A DNA stretch of 64,000 nt from Erythrobacter sp. HL-111 (lineage in GTDB: Bacteria > Pseudomonadota > Alphaproteobacteria > Sphingomonadales > Sphingomonadaceae). Location: assembly GCF_900105095.1 (NCBI RefSeq), contig NZ_LT629743.1, forward strand, positions 930,001 through 994,000. Reading direction: 5' to 3'. This document shows positions 1-8,048 of the stretch, one piece after another. How positions within the stretch are numbered: position 1 is the first letter of the stretch; each line of letters opens with the position of its first letter. A program made the position numbers and the translations under genes. Below the pieces are notes generated by a model. It was not told where the DNA came from and made no database searches. It saw nothing but the letters and a program-made list of their open reading frames with translations.

Positions 1-233
1 CGGGCCCAGGGCGAATAGGGATGCTGGCGCTCGACCTCGTCGAACAGCGCCGCGGCGAGCACCGTGTTCCCCCGGTCGAGCCGCCGCTGCGCCTCGCCGT
101 AGAGCGATTCGACGTCGCGCGCGACATAGGCGACATCCTCGTTCGCCGATCCGCCGCCGCAGGCGCTCGTGGCGAGGGCGGCCGCACCGATCAGCACGGC
201 GCGCGAAAGCATGGTCTTGATCCGGGTCTTCAT
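1..233 (-). CDS. bamD: BamD, outer-membrane assembly lipoprotein (5' end only)
   Basis: Only the first 77 codons lie in the window; the gene runs off the left edge. BamD is the essential lipoprotein of the BAM complex that inserts beta-barrel proteins into the outer membrane. The start is ATG at 233. The N-terminus has basic residues, a hydrophobic run and a lipobox ending A-T-S-A-C, so Cys25 should be lipidated after signal peptidase II cleavage. The following helix (SLYGEAQRRLDRGN, then FDEVERQHPYSPWA) matches the first TPR of BamD family proteins. It diverges from the next gene with about 100 bases between them. The family call rests on the TPR1 signature and lipobox because the rest is missing. 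Confidence 0.85.
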   Translation of the reverse strand, partial: MKTRIKTMLSRAVLIGAAALATSACGGGSANEDVAYVARDVESLYGEAQRRLDRGNTVLAAALFDEVERQHPYSPWA

Positions 234-334
234 GGCGCAGGCGTATAGCTTCGCCCTCGCTGAACGCCAAGTGAAGCTTGCCGCCCTCCCCCGGCCGATT
301 TCCTACCCCGCCAATTTGTGCTCCAACCCGCGCC

Positions 335-1171
335 ATGACCCGCCGCGCCGACCCCCGCACCACCCGCCTGCCCGTCCGCGATGTCCTCGCAAAGGGCGGC
401 GAGCTTCCCGACTTCACCCCCGTGCCGCGCAAGTGCACGCGCCACGACGGCTGGACCCCGCAGCGCCAGCGCGACTTCATCGAGGCGCTCGCCGACACCG
501 GCTCGGTCGAGGCGGCGTGCCGGGCCGTCGACATGAGCCAGGCCGGCGTCTACCACCTGCGCCGCCAGCCCGGTGCGGAAAGCTTCCGCAAGGCCTGGGC
601 CGCCGCGCTCGAGCTCGGCGTCGAACGGCTCGAGGACGTCGCGATGGAGCGCGCGCTCAACGGCGTCGAGGAGGAATATTATTCCCACGGCGAACTCGTC
701 GCCAAGCGGCGCCGCTACAACGACCGGCTGCTGATGTTCATGCTGCGCAACCGCGCCCCCGAACGCTTCGCCGAAGGCGGCGCCAAGGGCCTCAACGCGG
801 TCGGCAAGATGGAGGTCGAGCGGCTCCGAAAGGAATGGCGCGCCGAATGGGAGGCGGAGCGCGACAGCGTCACCCCGCAGGAAATCCGCGCCAGCATCGA
901 TGCGAAGATCGCCGCGATCCGCTCGCGCATAGAGGCCGATCACGCGCGCGAATGGGCGAAGCTGTCGGACGAGACGCGCGCGGCGTGGGAACGCTTCGTG
1001 GAGCTGCGCGACCGCGACCTCGCCGCGCTGCAGGCCGACGAGGACACGCGCCGCCTGGTGGCCGAAGGCCCGCGCAAGGACGTGCAATACCCGCCCCCGC
1101 CCAAGCGCGCGAAACCGCAGCCGCCGCCGCGCAGGACGGTGCACCGGCTGACCGACGAAGGCTGGGACTGA
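335..1171 (+). CDS. Hypothetical protein with terminase-small-subunit-like HTH region
   Basis: A 278-residue protein of unknown function. I chose ATG at 335 (MTRRADPRTT); an in-frame upstream ATG at 278 adds only a Pro-rich stretch. Residues of about 40-95 contain a helix-turn-helix-like segment (GSVEAACRAVDMSQAGVYHL) resembling DNA-binding N-termini of phage terminase small subunits and related chromosomal proteins. The middle is a long charged helical region (KMEVERLRKEWRAEWEAE) and the tail is rich in Pro, Lys and Arg. No catalytic motif and no membrane segment are visible, and no other phage genes are adjacent. A free-standing chromosomal DNA-binding protein is more likely than a prophage remnant, but this is inference. 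Confidence 0.7.
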   Translation: MTRRADPRTTRLPVRDVLAKGGELPDFTPVPRKCTRHDGWTPQRQRDFIEALADTGSVEAACRAVDMSQAGVYHLRRQPGAESFRKAWAAALELGVERLEDVAMERALNGVEEEYYSHGELVAKRRRYNDRLLMFMLRNRAPERFAEGGAKGLNAVGKMEVERLRKEWRAEWEAERDSVTPQEIRASIDAKIAAIRSRIEADHAREWAKLSDETRAAWERFVELRDRDLAALQADEDTRRLVAEGPRKDVQYPPPPKRAKPQPPPRRTVHRLTDEGWD

Positions 1172-1194
1172 CGCTGCCCCGGCCCCTCCCAACA

Positions 1195-1238
1195 GAGGAG
1201 GGGGTCAGGGGCGGTTGCGAGCGAGGCGCGCGTCCGGC
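1195..1238 (+). repeat. GAGGAGGGGGT intergenic repeat, copy A
   Basis: A 44-base GC-rich element ending in CGTCCGGC. It matches the element at 1931-1974 at 38 of 44 positions by eye. A shorter inverted version lies at 3561-3600. It sits just downstream of the preceding gene and just upstream of ccdA. Confidence 0.6.
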
Positions 1239-1246
1239 AGCAGCTT

Positions 1247-1268
1247 GATGCATATGATCGATGCATAT
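1247..1268 (+). promoter_or_regulatory. Candidate ccdAB operator (direct repeat)
   Basis: GATGCATAT occurs at 1247-1255 and again at 1260-1268, separated by GATC; each repeat carries the palindrome ATGCAT. The pair lies 11 bases upstream of the GTG start of ccdA, where CcdA or the CcdA-CcdB complex binds in autoregulated ccd operons. Position and repeat are seen directly; the binding role is inferred. Confidence 0.5.
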
Positions 1269-1279
1269 ATCCTGCCCGC

Positions 1280-1540
1280 GTGACCCGCCGCACCGCCGCC
1301 CGCCTCACCCCGCCCGATGGCCCCCGCAAGCGCACGACGCTGACCATCCGTCCCGATTACCTCGCGGCGGCCCGGCGGCTCGGGATCACCATATCCGAGG
1401 CCGCCGAACGAGGCCTCGCCGACGCCATCCGCGAGGCGGAGGCGGCCGAGTGGCGCGAGGAAAACCGCGCCGCGATCGATGCGGCGAACGACTGGGTCGA
1501 GTCGAACGGCCTGCCGCTCAAGGATCACCGCCTGTTCTGA
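1280..1540 (+). CDS. ccdA: CcdA-family antitoxin
   Basis: An 86-residue antitoxin of a type II toxin-antitoxin pair; CcdA proteins bind and neutralise CcdB and repress their own promoter. The start is GTG at 1280. The N-terminal half (RKRTTLTIRPDYLAAARRLG) is the ribbon-helix-helix DNA-binding part. The C-terminal tail (W-R-E-E-N-R-A-A-I, then N-x-W-V-E-x-N-G-L-P-L ... R-L-F) is the conserved CcdB-wrapping segment of the family. Its TGA stop shares one base with the ccdB ATG (TGATG), so the two are translationally coupled. A direct repeat just upstream may be its operator. The pair sits among repeats and R-M debris, as mobile toxin-antitoxin modules often do. Confidence 0.88.
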   Translation: MTRRTAARLTPPDGPRKRTTLTIRPDYLAAARRLGITISEAAERGLADAIREAEAAEWREENRAAIDAANDWVESNGLPLKDHRLF

Positions 1541-1839
1541 TGGCCCGCTTCGACGTGTTCGCCCTGCGTGGGAGCGGAACGCCGGTGGTCGATTGCCAGG
1601 CGGACCTCCTCGCCGACCTCAGGACCCGCGTGGTCGCCCCGCTGCTCCCGGCGGACAAGGCCCCTCCCCCGGCGCGCCACCTCAACCCGGTGTTCGAGGT
1701 GGGCGGCGAGCGCTTCGTGCTGATGACGCAGCTGCTCTCGGCGGTCGAGCAGCGGGAGCTGGGGGAGAAGGTCGCCACGCTCGACGGCGAGGGCGAGCGG
1801 GTGCTGGCAGCGCTGGATTTTTTGGTGAGCGGGGTTTGA
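1540..1839 (+). CDS. ccdB: CcdB-family toxin
   Basis: A 99-residue toxin partner of ccdA; F-plasmid CcdB poisons DNA gyrase. The family fold is recognisable from the N-terminal strand (FDVFAL), the buried core VVAPLLPA, the segment LNPVFEVGGERFVLMTQ, and the length (101 in F CcdB). The start ATG overlaps the ccdA stop. In F CcdB the last three residues Trp-Gly-Ile are needed for gyrase poisoning. Here the end reads Ser-Gly-Val, so potency or target could differ. Chromosomal homologues vary at these positions, so this alone does not show the toxin is dead. Confidence 0.85.
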   Translation: MARFDVFALRGSGTPVVDCQADLLADLRTRVVAPLLPADKAPPPARHLNPVFEVGGERFVLMTQLLSAVEQRELGEKVATLDGEGERVLAALDFLVSGV

Positions 1840-1847
1840 GGGCCGCC

Positions 1848-1894
1848 ATCCTCCCCTTCAGGGGAGGGGGACCATCCGCAGGATGGTGGAGGGG
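1848..1894 (+). repeat. Double-hairpin intergenic repeat
   Basis: Two adjacent inverted repeats: CTCCCCT-TC-AGGGGAG, then ACCATCC-GCA-GGATGGT, ending GGAGGGG. This arrangement resembles short palindromic repeats that recur between genes in Sphingomonadales. It begins 9 bases after the ccdB stop and could also end ccd transcription. Confidence 0.55.
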
Positions 1895-1930
1895 CACACG
1901 GCCCCGGCGCAACAAAGCCCCCTCCTCACC

Positions 1931-1974
1931 GAGGAGGGGGTTGGGGGTGGTGGCGAGCGGGGCGAGCGTCCGGC
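1931..1974 (+). repeat. GAGGAGGGGGT intergenic repeat, copy B
   Basis: Second copy of the 44-base element seen at 1195-1238, with six mismatches. The two copies bracket the ccdAB pair in the same orientation. Both end in CGTCCGGC. Confidence 0.6.
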
Positions 1975-2125
1975 GGGGCGAGGCTGCCGCCTCGCAAGCA
2001 CCCCTCGATCCCCTCCGTCACCGGTTAGTGGAAAAATACATCGGTTTCGGACCTAACTTCCGGCTGCGGGTTGCCAATGTTCCGCTATTGTTTCACGCTC
2101 GACGGGCACATCGCCGGAGGAAACC

Positions 2126-2213
2126 TTGTCACAATTCACGTTCATTGACCTTTTCGCCGGTATCGGAGGGGGGGGGACGGCGATCCTTTGAAGCGATAGG
2201 TGCTTCTTCGTAA
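2126..2213 (+). pseudogene. Remnant of a DNA cytosine-5 methyltransferase (N-terminus only)
   Basis: A start region with a strong Shine-Dalgarno (GGAGGA at 2115-2120) and TTG at 2126 encodes LSQFTFIDLFAGIGG. This is the motif I (F-x-G-x-G, AdoMet-binding) beginning of a C5 DNA methyltransferase. A run of nine G at 2168-2176 follows. The starting frame ends at TGA 2189-2191. One frame over, the reading continues RRSFEAIGASS to a TAA at 2211-2213, which is what normally follows motif I in these enzymes. The gene is therefore frameshifted and lacks everything after about residue 30, including the PCQ catalytic loop. It sits directly upstream of an HNH nuclease, the usual partner in such R-M cassettes. 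Confidence 0.75.
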
Positions 2214-2218
2214 ACAAG

Positions 2219-3043
2219 ATGCGGAAGAATGGAGTGGACGACGAAAATCTCACAACCAAGAGGAAGCGGCGCTGGACTGAAGATGAAACCCGCCTCGCGC
2301 TTTATCTCTACTTCCAACTGCCTTTTGGTCAGTTGCATCAAAAAAATCCCGAGATTCAAAAATTGGCAATCATGATTGACCGAAGTCCTTCTTCGGTTGC
2401 AATGAAGCTCGCCAATTTCGCCAGCCTTGACCCAAAGATTACTGCAACTGGGCGGCGAGGACTCAGCGGAGCCTCAGAACAAGACAGAATGATTTGGGCA
2501 GAGTTCGAAAGCGACTGGTCAGGTCAAATTGCTAATATTGAGTCAAAGATCGAGAAACTGTCCAAGTCCGCCAAAAATAAAGTTAAAGAAAAAATTGAGC
2601 CCTTTTTATTCCCAGATATTAACAGCCCTTCGGAAAGGCAAATATTATCTCAAAGACGGATAGGGCAGGAATTTTTTCGACGGGCAGTATTAGCAAATTT
2701 CGAATATTGCTGTTGCATTACAGGAATAGCAGAACCATCACTTCTAATCGCGAGCCACATCATTCCATGGGCCGAGAATGAGAGATTGAGGCATAATCCA
2801 GCAAATGGACTAGCACTATCTCCAACCTTTGACCGGGCTTTCGACATTGGGCTTATAGGAGTGGATGAAGATCGACGATTGCTCGTCTCTGAAAATTTGA
2901 AGAATCATCCCAACAAGGCCACCCGAGAGTTTTTCACACCATTTTCAGGAAAACGGATCAGTGATCCTATCCGCTTTCACGATTCTAACGATTTCCTCGA
3001 GTGGCATAGACGGGAACGTTTCAAAGGCGAATCCGCACTCTAG
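2219..3043 (+). CDS. HNH restriction endonuclease-like protein
   Basis: A 274-residue protein with an HNH nuclease domain at about residues 150-230: CCCITG, then ASHIIPWAE, then NPANGLALSPTFDRAFDIGL, the His/Asn/Asp pattern of HNH_2-type (PF13391-like) nucleases. The N-terminal part (TEDETRLALYLYFQLPFG, then SPSSVAMKLANFASLDP) is the helical DNA-binding region common in such proteins. It follows a decayed cytosine methyltransferase by a few bases, so it was probably the nuclease of a type II R-M system that has lost its methylase. The local base composition is clearly more AT-rich than the surroundings, suggesting recent acquisition. The reading frame is intact; whether it is active without a partner methylase is unknown. 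Confidence 0.8.
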   Translation: MRKNGVDDENLTTKRKRRWTEDETRLALYLYFQLPFGQLHQKNPEIQKLAIMIDRSPSSVAMKLANFASLDPKITATGRRGLSGASEQDRMIWAEFESDWSGQIANIESKIEKLSKSAKNKVKEKIEPFLFPDINSPSERQILSQRRIGQEFFRRAVLANFEYCCCITGIAEPSLLIASHIIPWAENERLRHNPANGLALSPTFDRAFDIGLIGVDEDRRLLVSENLKNHPNKATREFFTPFSGKRISDPIRFHDSNDFLEWHRRERFKGESAL

Positions 3044-3255
3044 TTCCCGACTGGCCGGCCAAGGGGAGAAATTTCACCGAACTCAATAAGTAATTTCACG
3101 GATTCTCTCACACCACAAAGAAATTGACCTTCCTCAACCCAATCGAGAGTTGAATGAAATAATTCTTCTCTCATGAAGTTTTCTATGAGAGAAAGTACTT
3201 GAGGATCGCGATATCCGGTAATCTCTGCAATCTTCTTCGCATATATAGAGAGCAT
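3040..3255 (-). CDS. Small hypothetical protein, convergent to the HNH gene
   Basis: A 71-residue protein beginning MLSIYAKKIAEITGYRDPQ. The pattern I-T-G-Y-x-D-P ... L-I-E-N-F-M-R-E-E resembles small helical proteins of unknown function that I recall from several phyla, so I treat it as a real gene. Its TAG/TCA end overlaps the end of the HNH gene on the opposite strand (3040-3043). It shares the low GC of that gene, so the two may have arrived together. No catalytic or binding motif is visible. Confidence 0.5.
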   Translation of the reverse strand: MLSIYAKKIAEITGYRDPQVLSLIENFMREELFHSTLDWVEEGQFLCGVRESVKLLIEFGEISPLGRPVGN

Positions 3256-3464
3256 ACAACGCCTTCCCTCTGAGTTTCCGCGAACAAGTTCGGATCTTCG
3301 CCTCCCAGCCCAGCCTGCGATCCTGTTCTAAGTGTCTATTGATAGCGTGTAAAACGCGATAGCCTCGACACTTCGACTTGCCAAGCATTCGTCAGGTGGA
3401 TGATAATTGTCTATCGAGAAGCCTTGTAGATCGGCCTATCAAACGCGCTAACGACCGCCAAGCT

Positions 3465-3560
3465 TAAGACCTCCCCATCCTCAGCACAACAATAGCCGCC
3501 TCCGGCGGAATGCTCAAATCCTTCCCCGTGTCCACACGCGAGATGCGCCTCGAAAGGAGT
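3465..3560 (-). pseudogene. Possible duplicated 3' end of lepA
   Basis: The minus strand reads ...DLSIPPEAAIVVLRMGRS and stops at TAA (3465-3467). This resembles the true LepA C-terminus [18 protein letters not shown] located about 340 bases away. About 33 of 41 compared bases match by eye over the core. No start or upstream portion exists. A C-terminal scrap of an unrelated glycosidase-like gene is an alternative. Confidence 0.35.
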
Positions 3561-3600
3561 CACCACCCCCTAACCCCCTCCTCTGGAGAGGAGGGGGTTC
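3561..3600 (-). repeat. Inverted copy of the GAGGAGGGGGT repeat
   Basis: On the minus strand this reads CCTCTCCAGAGGAGG and then GGGGTTAGGGGGTGGTG, matching the start of the elements at 1195 and 1931. It carries its own CCCCTCCTC/GAGGAGGGG hairpin. Confidence 0.55.
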
Positions 3601-3638
3601 AGCGCCTCCTCAGCCTTGTATGAGGCTGGCGCATCGCC

Positions 3639-3692
3639 CGTCACGCGCCGTTCCGCGATTGCTGGCGCAATCGCTCCATGCGCCGCGTGACG
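3639..3692. repeat. Nested hairpin (9-bp outer and 8-bp inner stems)
   Basis: Outer arms CGTCACGCG (3639-3647) and CGCGTGACG (3684-3692) are perfect complements. Between them GCGATTGC (3655-3662), TGGC, GCAATCGC (3667-3674) form a second perfect stem. A related small hairpin, CGATTGC-TGC-GCAATCG, lies at 3767-3783. Confidence 0.6.
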
Positions 3693-3702
3693 TCGAACGG
3701 GC

Positions 3703-3727
3703 TGGCCCTTCGGCAAGCTCAGGGCCA
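3703..3727. repeat. TGGCCCT/AGGGCCA hairpin
   Basis: TGGCCCT at 3703-3709 pairs with AGGGCCA at 3721-3727 around TCGGCAAGCTC. This CTTCGGCAAGCTCAGGG type of palindrome is widespread between genes in proteobacteria. Confidence 0.5.
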
Positions 3728-3803
3728 CCCGCCGGCCGGAGTTACGGCCTCTCGCTTCTAGCTTGCCGATTGCTGCGCAATCGCCTGCTCTAGGCGCGGG
3801 GCC

Positions 3804-5621
3804 TCACTCCTCCCCCATCCGCAGCGCCGCGATAAACGCCTCCTGCGGAATGCTCACGTTCCCGTATTCCCGCATCCGCGCCTTGCCCTTCTTCTGCTTT
3901 TCCAGCAGCTTCTTCTTGCGCGTGATGTCCCCGCCATAGCACTTTGCGGTCACGTCCTTGCGCAGGGCGGCGATGGTTTCGCGGGCGATGATCTTGCCGC
4001 CGATCGCGGCCTGGATGGGGATCTTGAACAGGTGGCGCGGGATGAGGTCCTTGAGCCGCTCGCACATCCCGCGGCCGCGTTCCTCGGCGACGGAGCGGTG
4101 GACGATCAGGGAGAGCGCGTCCACGGGCTCGTTGTTGACGAGGATGTTCATCTTGACGAGGTCGCCTTCGCGCAGGCCGATCTGTTCGTAGTCGAAGCTG
4201 GCATAGCCGCGCGAAATGCTCTTCAGCCGGTCATAGAAATCGAACACCACCTCGTTCAGCGGCAGTTCGTAGGTCACCTGCGCGCGGCCGCCGACATAGG
4301 TGAGGTCGGTCTGGATGCCGCGGCGGTCCTGGCACAGTTTCAGGATCGCGCCGAGATATTCGTCGGGCGTGTAGATCACCGCCTTGATCCACGGTTCCTC
4401 GATCATCTCGATACGGTTCACGTCCGGCCAGTCGGCCGGGTTGTGGATGTCGATGACCTTGGCGTCCTCGGTCTTGGTATGGCCGAGGTGGACGCGGTAG
4501 ACCACGGACGGCGCGGTGGTGATGAGGTCGAGATCGTATTCGCGCGAAAGCCGCTCCTGGATGATTTCGAGGTGCAGCAGGCCGAGAAACCCGCAGCGGA
4601 AGCCGAAGCCCAATGCGGCGGAGCTTTCCATCTCGTAGGAAAAGCTCGCGTCGTTGAGCCGCAGCTTGCCGATGCTTTCGCGCAGCTTCTCGAAATCGGC
4701 GGCGTCGACCGGGAACAGGCCGCAGAAGACGACCGGCTGGACTTCCTTGTAGCCCGGCAGCGCCTTGTCCGCGCCGTTCTTCACCGTGGTGATGGTGTCG
4801 CCGACGCGGGCCTGTTCGACTTCCTTTATCTGGGCGGTGATGAAGCCGATCTCTCCGGGGCCGAGTTCGGGCAGGTCGGTGCGCTTGGGCGTGAAGCAGC
4901 CGACCCGGTCGACGAGATGCTGCGTGCCGCCCTGCATGAACCGGATGTTGAGCCCCTTGGTGAGCGTTCCCTCGATCACGCGCACGAGGATGACGACGCC
5001 GAGATAGGGATCGTACCAGGAATCGACGAGGCTCGCCTTGAGCGGTGCCTCGCGCGTGCCCGCGGGGGGCGGGATGCGGCGGACGATCGCTTCGAGCACG
5101 TCCTCGATGCCGATCCCGGACTTGGCGCTGGTGAGGACGGCGTCGGACGCGTCGAGGCCGATGATGTCCTCGATCTCGGCGCGGACCTTGTCGGGTTCGG
5201 CGGCGGGCAGGTCGATCTTGTTGATGACGGGGACGATCTCGTGGTCGTGCTCGATCGACTGGTAGACATTGGCGAGGGTCTGCGCCTCGACCCCCTGCGC
5301 GGCATCGACGACGAGCAGCGCGCCTTCGCACGCGGCGAGGCTGCGGGAAACCTCGTAGGCGAAGTCGACGTGGCCGGGGGTGTCCATGAGGTTGAGCTGG
5401 TAGGTCTCACCATCGGACGCGGTGTAGGCGAGGCGGACGGTCTGCGCCTTGATGGTGATGCCGCGCTCGCGCTCGATATCCATGTTGTCGAGGATCTGCT
5501 CGCGCATCTCCCGCTCGGTCAGGCCACCGCAAACCTGGATCAGCCGGTCGGCGAGCGTCGACTTGCCGTGGTCGATGTGGGCAATTATGCTGAAATTGCG
5601 GATCTTGGAAAGGTCGGTCAT
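3804..5621 (-). CDS. lepA: Elongation factor 4 (LepA), ribosome-associated GTPase
   Basis: A 605-residue translational GTPase that acts on stalled or mistranslocated ribosomes and in 30S assembly. I start at ATG 5621 ([22 protein letters not shown]); an upstream extension to 5696 is not typical. G1 (AHIDHGKST), G2/switch I ([12 protein letters not shown]), G3 (DTPGHVDF) and G4 (NKIDLP) are all present. They are followed by the EF-G-like domains and the LepA-specific C-terminal domain ending in [19 protein letters not shown]. The length matches the family (about 600). It is the last gene of a minus-strand run behind three c-di-GMP genes, with 71 bases to the nearest. Confidence 0.97.
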   Translation of the reverse strand: MTDLSKIRNFSIIAHIDHGKSTLADRLIQVCGGLTEREMREQILDNMDIERERGITIKAQTVRLAYTASDGETYQLNLMDTPGHVDFAYEVSRSLAACEGALLVVDAAQGVEAQTLANVYQSIEHDHEIVPVINKIDLPAAEPDKVRAEIEDIIGLDASDAVLTSAKSGIGIEDVLEAIVRRIPPPAGTREAPLKASLVDSWYDPYLGVVILVRVIEGTLTKGLNIRFMQGGTQHLVDRVGCFTPKRTDLPELGPGEIGFITAQIKEVEQARVGDTITTVKNGADKALPGYKEVQPVVFCGLFPVDAADFEKLRESIGKLRLNDASFSYEMESSAALGFGFRCGFLGLLHLEIIQERLSREYDLDLITTAPSVVYRVHLGHTKTEDAKVIDIHNPADWPDVNRIEMIEEPWIKAVIYTPDEYLGAILKLCQDRRGIQTDLTYVGGRAQVTYELPLNEVVFDFYDRLKSISRGYASFDYEQIGLREGDLVKMNILVNNEPVDALSLIVHRSVAEERGRGMCERLKDLIPRHLFKIPIQAAIGGKIIARETIAALRKDVTAKCYGGDITRKKKLLEKQKKGKARMREYGNVSIPQEAFIAALRMGEE

Positions 5622-5692
5622 CTGACAGCGCAGATAGCGCCGCTCCCCCGCAGTGTCATGCGAGAAAAACGCAAGTCGGCGCGCCAGGCCCT

Positions 5693-7894
5693 TCAAGCCT
5701 GTTCGGACCGCGCATTCGGCGCATAGCCGAACTGGGGGATCGACTGGCCCTCGCCGGGCGCGCCGGTCATCGCCTTGTAGCTGCCCGGGGAAAGCGCCGC
5801 GAGCGGGGCTCCGGCCGAGGCCAGCGCATAGGGGCTGACGCGGTTCCGCGTGACCAGCCCGCCCGAGCCGTCATCGACGAGGTGCTGTTCGAATTCGAGC
5901 CCCTGCGTGTCGCCATTGCTCCGCGTCACGGTCGCCACGGCGAGCTGCCCGCCTCCCAGGTCGACCACGAACTGCGTTCCCTTGGGCACGTCCATCAGCC
6001 CCTGGATCAGGGCGCCCGTGCGCGACAGGTTGCGCAGGGTGACCTCGTAGGAATGGTCGTCGTGGATGACGTTGATCTTGCGCAGCACGGTCCGCCGCCG
6101 GGCACGCGCGGTGCGGTCGCTCGACGGCTCGATCCGCCAGCCCTCCCCCATGATCTCGGCCTCGACCGTCTCGCGCTCGGCCGACTCGTAATAGATCGGA
6201 CCCTGCACATAGCCGATCCCGCACTGGGTCAGCGCGTCGTTCAGCGCCATGGTCTCGATCCCGCCGGCGAGCGTGTCCATCTCGAGCGCCCCGGCGAGCG
6301 CGACGATCGCCCGGATCAGGCCCAGCTCGCGCCCGTCCTCTCGGCCCGCCTCCGCCACCAGCCGGCTGTCGATGCGGATCGTATCGAAGGGCGCGCGGCG
6401 CAGGTAGGCGAGGCTCGAATAGCCCGAGCCGAATTCGTCGAGCGTCAGCCTGACGCCGAGCTTGAAAAGGCGCCCGAGCGTGCGGTCGACCTGGTTGGCA
6501 TCGCCGAAGAACACCGCCTCGCTGATTGCCAGTTCCAGCCGGTTCGCAGGCAGGTCGGTCTCGCTGAGCGCTTCGGCGACCACCTCGATAAAGGTCTCGT
6601 CGGTGAACAGCGGGACCGGCACGCCCAGCGCCACCCGCACGCTGTCGGGCCACAACGCGGCGTGGGAACAGGCCTCGCGGATCGCCCAGCGTCCGATCTC
6701 GCCCACCAGCGAGGAGCCCTCGAGGATGCTCGCGAATTCCTCCTCGTCGATTTCGCCGCGCTGCGAGTGGTTCCAGCAGATCCGGGCCTCGAGTCCGGTC
6801 ACCTTGCGGCTCTTCGCCTCGATCACCGGCTGGTATTTCAGGAACAGCTGCCTTTCCGACAGGCCGGTGCCGAGATCGGCCTCCAGCCGGCGGCGGAAGA
6901 TCGCCTCGTTCTCGAGCTCGCCCGAGAAGAACCGGAACTGCCCCCGTCCGCCGTTCTTGGCGGCGTAGAGCGCAAGGTCGGCGGAACGCACCACTTCCTC
7001 GCGCGTGACCCCGTCATGCGGCGCGATCGCGATCCCGACCGAGCAGCCGATCACGCAGCGCCCCTCGGCCAGGCTGTAGGGCTGCTTGACCATGGCGATG
7101 ATCTTCATCGCGATCTCGCCCAGCACGCCGCGATCGTCGAGGTCGGGGAGCATGACCTGGAATTCGTCGCCGCCCAGCCGCCCGATCTCGCAGTCGCGGT
7201 CGATCGCGCGGCCCAGCCGGTCGGCGACCTGCTTGAGCAATTCGTCCCCCGCGGCATGGCCGAGCGTGTCGTTGACCTGCTTGAAGCGGTCGAGGTCGAG
7301 CATCATTACCGCGCAGTTGCGCTTGGCCGCGCGGAACGCGGTGATGGTGGATTCGATGAGGTGTGCCATGCGGTGGCGATTGGCGAGCCCGGTAAGCGAA
7401 TCGAACCAGGCGAGGCGTTCGGTTTCCTCCTCGCGGTACCATTCCTCGGTGATGTCGGCACCCGTGCCGCGAAAGCCGAGGAAGCTGCCCGACGGACCGA
7501 ACACCGGGTGCCCGGCGAGCCGCAGGATCGCACCGCCCGGCCGTTTCGCCGCGCGCACGGCAAGTCCCGAGAACGCCTTGTGCGAGCCGAGCCGCAGCGC
7601 GAGCGGCTTGGCGCAGCCGTCCTCGGCGGCGGGCTGGAAGATCTGCGCGACCGGCTGGCCGACGAGTTCGCCGAGCGGCAGCTCGAGCCGCTCGGCAATG
7701 CTCGCGGAGAGGTAGGCAAGCCGGCCGTCCGCATCGCTCGCCCAGAACCAGCCGAGGCCGGACTGTTCGAGATCCTCCAGCATGGCGAGCTTCTGCGCGT
7801 CGGACAGGGTCGATCCCGCCCGGGCCTCGCCCCTCGGCCCCGGGCTTGCCGAAACGCTTGCGCTTCGCGAAGACAACAGACCCTTCAAGGGCAC
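5693..7894 (-). CDS. PAS-GGDEF-EAL-PilZ protein with degenerate EAL
   Basis: A 733-residue cyclic-di-GMP signalling protein and the third of three tandem paralogues. PAS is at about residues 40-150 ([16 protein letters not shown]). The GGDEF domain has an intact RLGGDEF near residue 240 and so probably makes c-di-GMP. The EAL domain (about 350-590) is eroded: EAL reads E-A-R, the N-V-S strand reads VPVPLF, the E-x-T-E motif reads AISEAVF, D-D-F-G-T reads DEFGSG, and A-E-G-V-E reads AGGIE. The phosphodiesterase is therefore probably dead or only regulatory. A C-terminal PilZ domain (about 595-690) keeps R-T-V-L-R and N-L-S-R-T-G for c-di-GMP binding. No RxxD I-site precedes GGDEF. Confidence 0.93.
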   Translation of the reverse strand: MPLKGLLSSRSASVSASPGPRGEARAGSTLSDAQKLAMLEDLEQSGLGWFWASDADGRLAYLSASIAERLELPLGELVGQPVAQIFQPAAEDGCAKPLALRLGSHKAFSGLAVRAAKRPGGAILRLAGHPVFGPSGSFLGFRGTGADITEEWYREEETERLAWFDSLTGLANRHRMAHLIESTITAFRAAKRNCAVMMLDLDRFKQVNDTLGHAAGDELLKQVADRLGRAIDRDCEIGRLGGDEFQVMLPDLDDRGVLGEIAMKIIAMVKQPYSLAEGRCVIGCSVGIAIAPHDGVTREEVVRSADLALYAAKNGGRGQFRFFSGELENEAIFRRRLEADLGTGLSERQLFLKYQPVIEAKSRKVTGLEARICWNHSQRGEIDEEEFASILEGSSLVGEIGRWAIREACSHAALWPDSVRVALGVPVPLFTDETFIEVVAEALSETDLPANRLELAISEAVFFGDANQVDRTLGRLFKLGVRLTLDEFGSGYSSLAYLRRAPFDTIRIDSRLVAEAGREDGRELGLIRAIVALAGALEMDTLAGGIETMALNDALTQCGIGYVQGPIYYESAERETVEAEIMGEGWRIEPSSDRTARARRRTVLRKINVIHDDHSYEVTLRNLSRTGALIQGLMDVPKGTQFVVDLGGGQLAVATVTRSNGDTQGLEFEQHLVDDGSGGLVTRNRVSPYALASAGAPLAALSPGSYKAMTGAPGEGQSIPQFGYAPNARSEQA

Positions 7895-8048
7895 GTCGCG
7901 CCATACCTCCGGCTGTCGGCCGCCGTACGGCCGGCCCTTGTGGCGGGCCGTTCATGGCGGGCGAGGCTGTTCCTGATCTCAAACCCGCGTAAAGGCGGTT
8001 GGTTAGTTTTTCGCTAAGGGCGGCGCTGCCGCGCGACGCGAGGAACCC

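Larger units (their letters stand above)
3256..3803. other. Gene-free stretch with repeats and a possible gene fragment
   Basis: No complete gene is supported in these 548 bases. The first third is AT-rich like the acquired HNH region. It then holds a short minus-strand coding fragment (3465-3560), an inverted intergenic repeat (3561-3600) and three hairpins (3639-3692, 3703-3727, 3767-3783) before the lepA stop. An open frame across 3134-3388 on the minus strand has no gene-like features. Confidence 0.6.

Noticed and set aside
1479..2213. A 244-residue plus-strand frame across ccdB and the methylase remnant
   Set aside because: It is out of frame with ccdB. Only its last dozen residues (RRSFEAIGASS) matter, as the frameshifted end of the methylase remnant.
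3134..3388. An 84-residue minus-strand frame
   Set aside because: It overlaps the better supported 71-residue gene in another frame and has no gene-like features.
4032..5726. A 564-residue plus-strand frame
   Set aside because: It is the antisense of lepA, rich in Asp/Val/Arg as expected from reversed GC-rich codons, with no family similarity.
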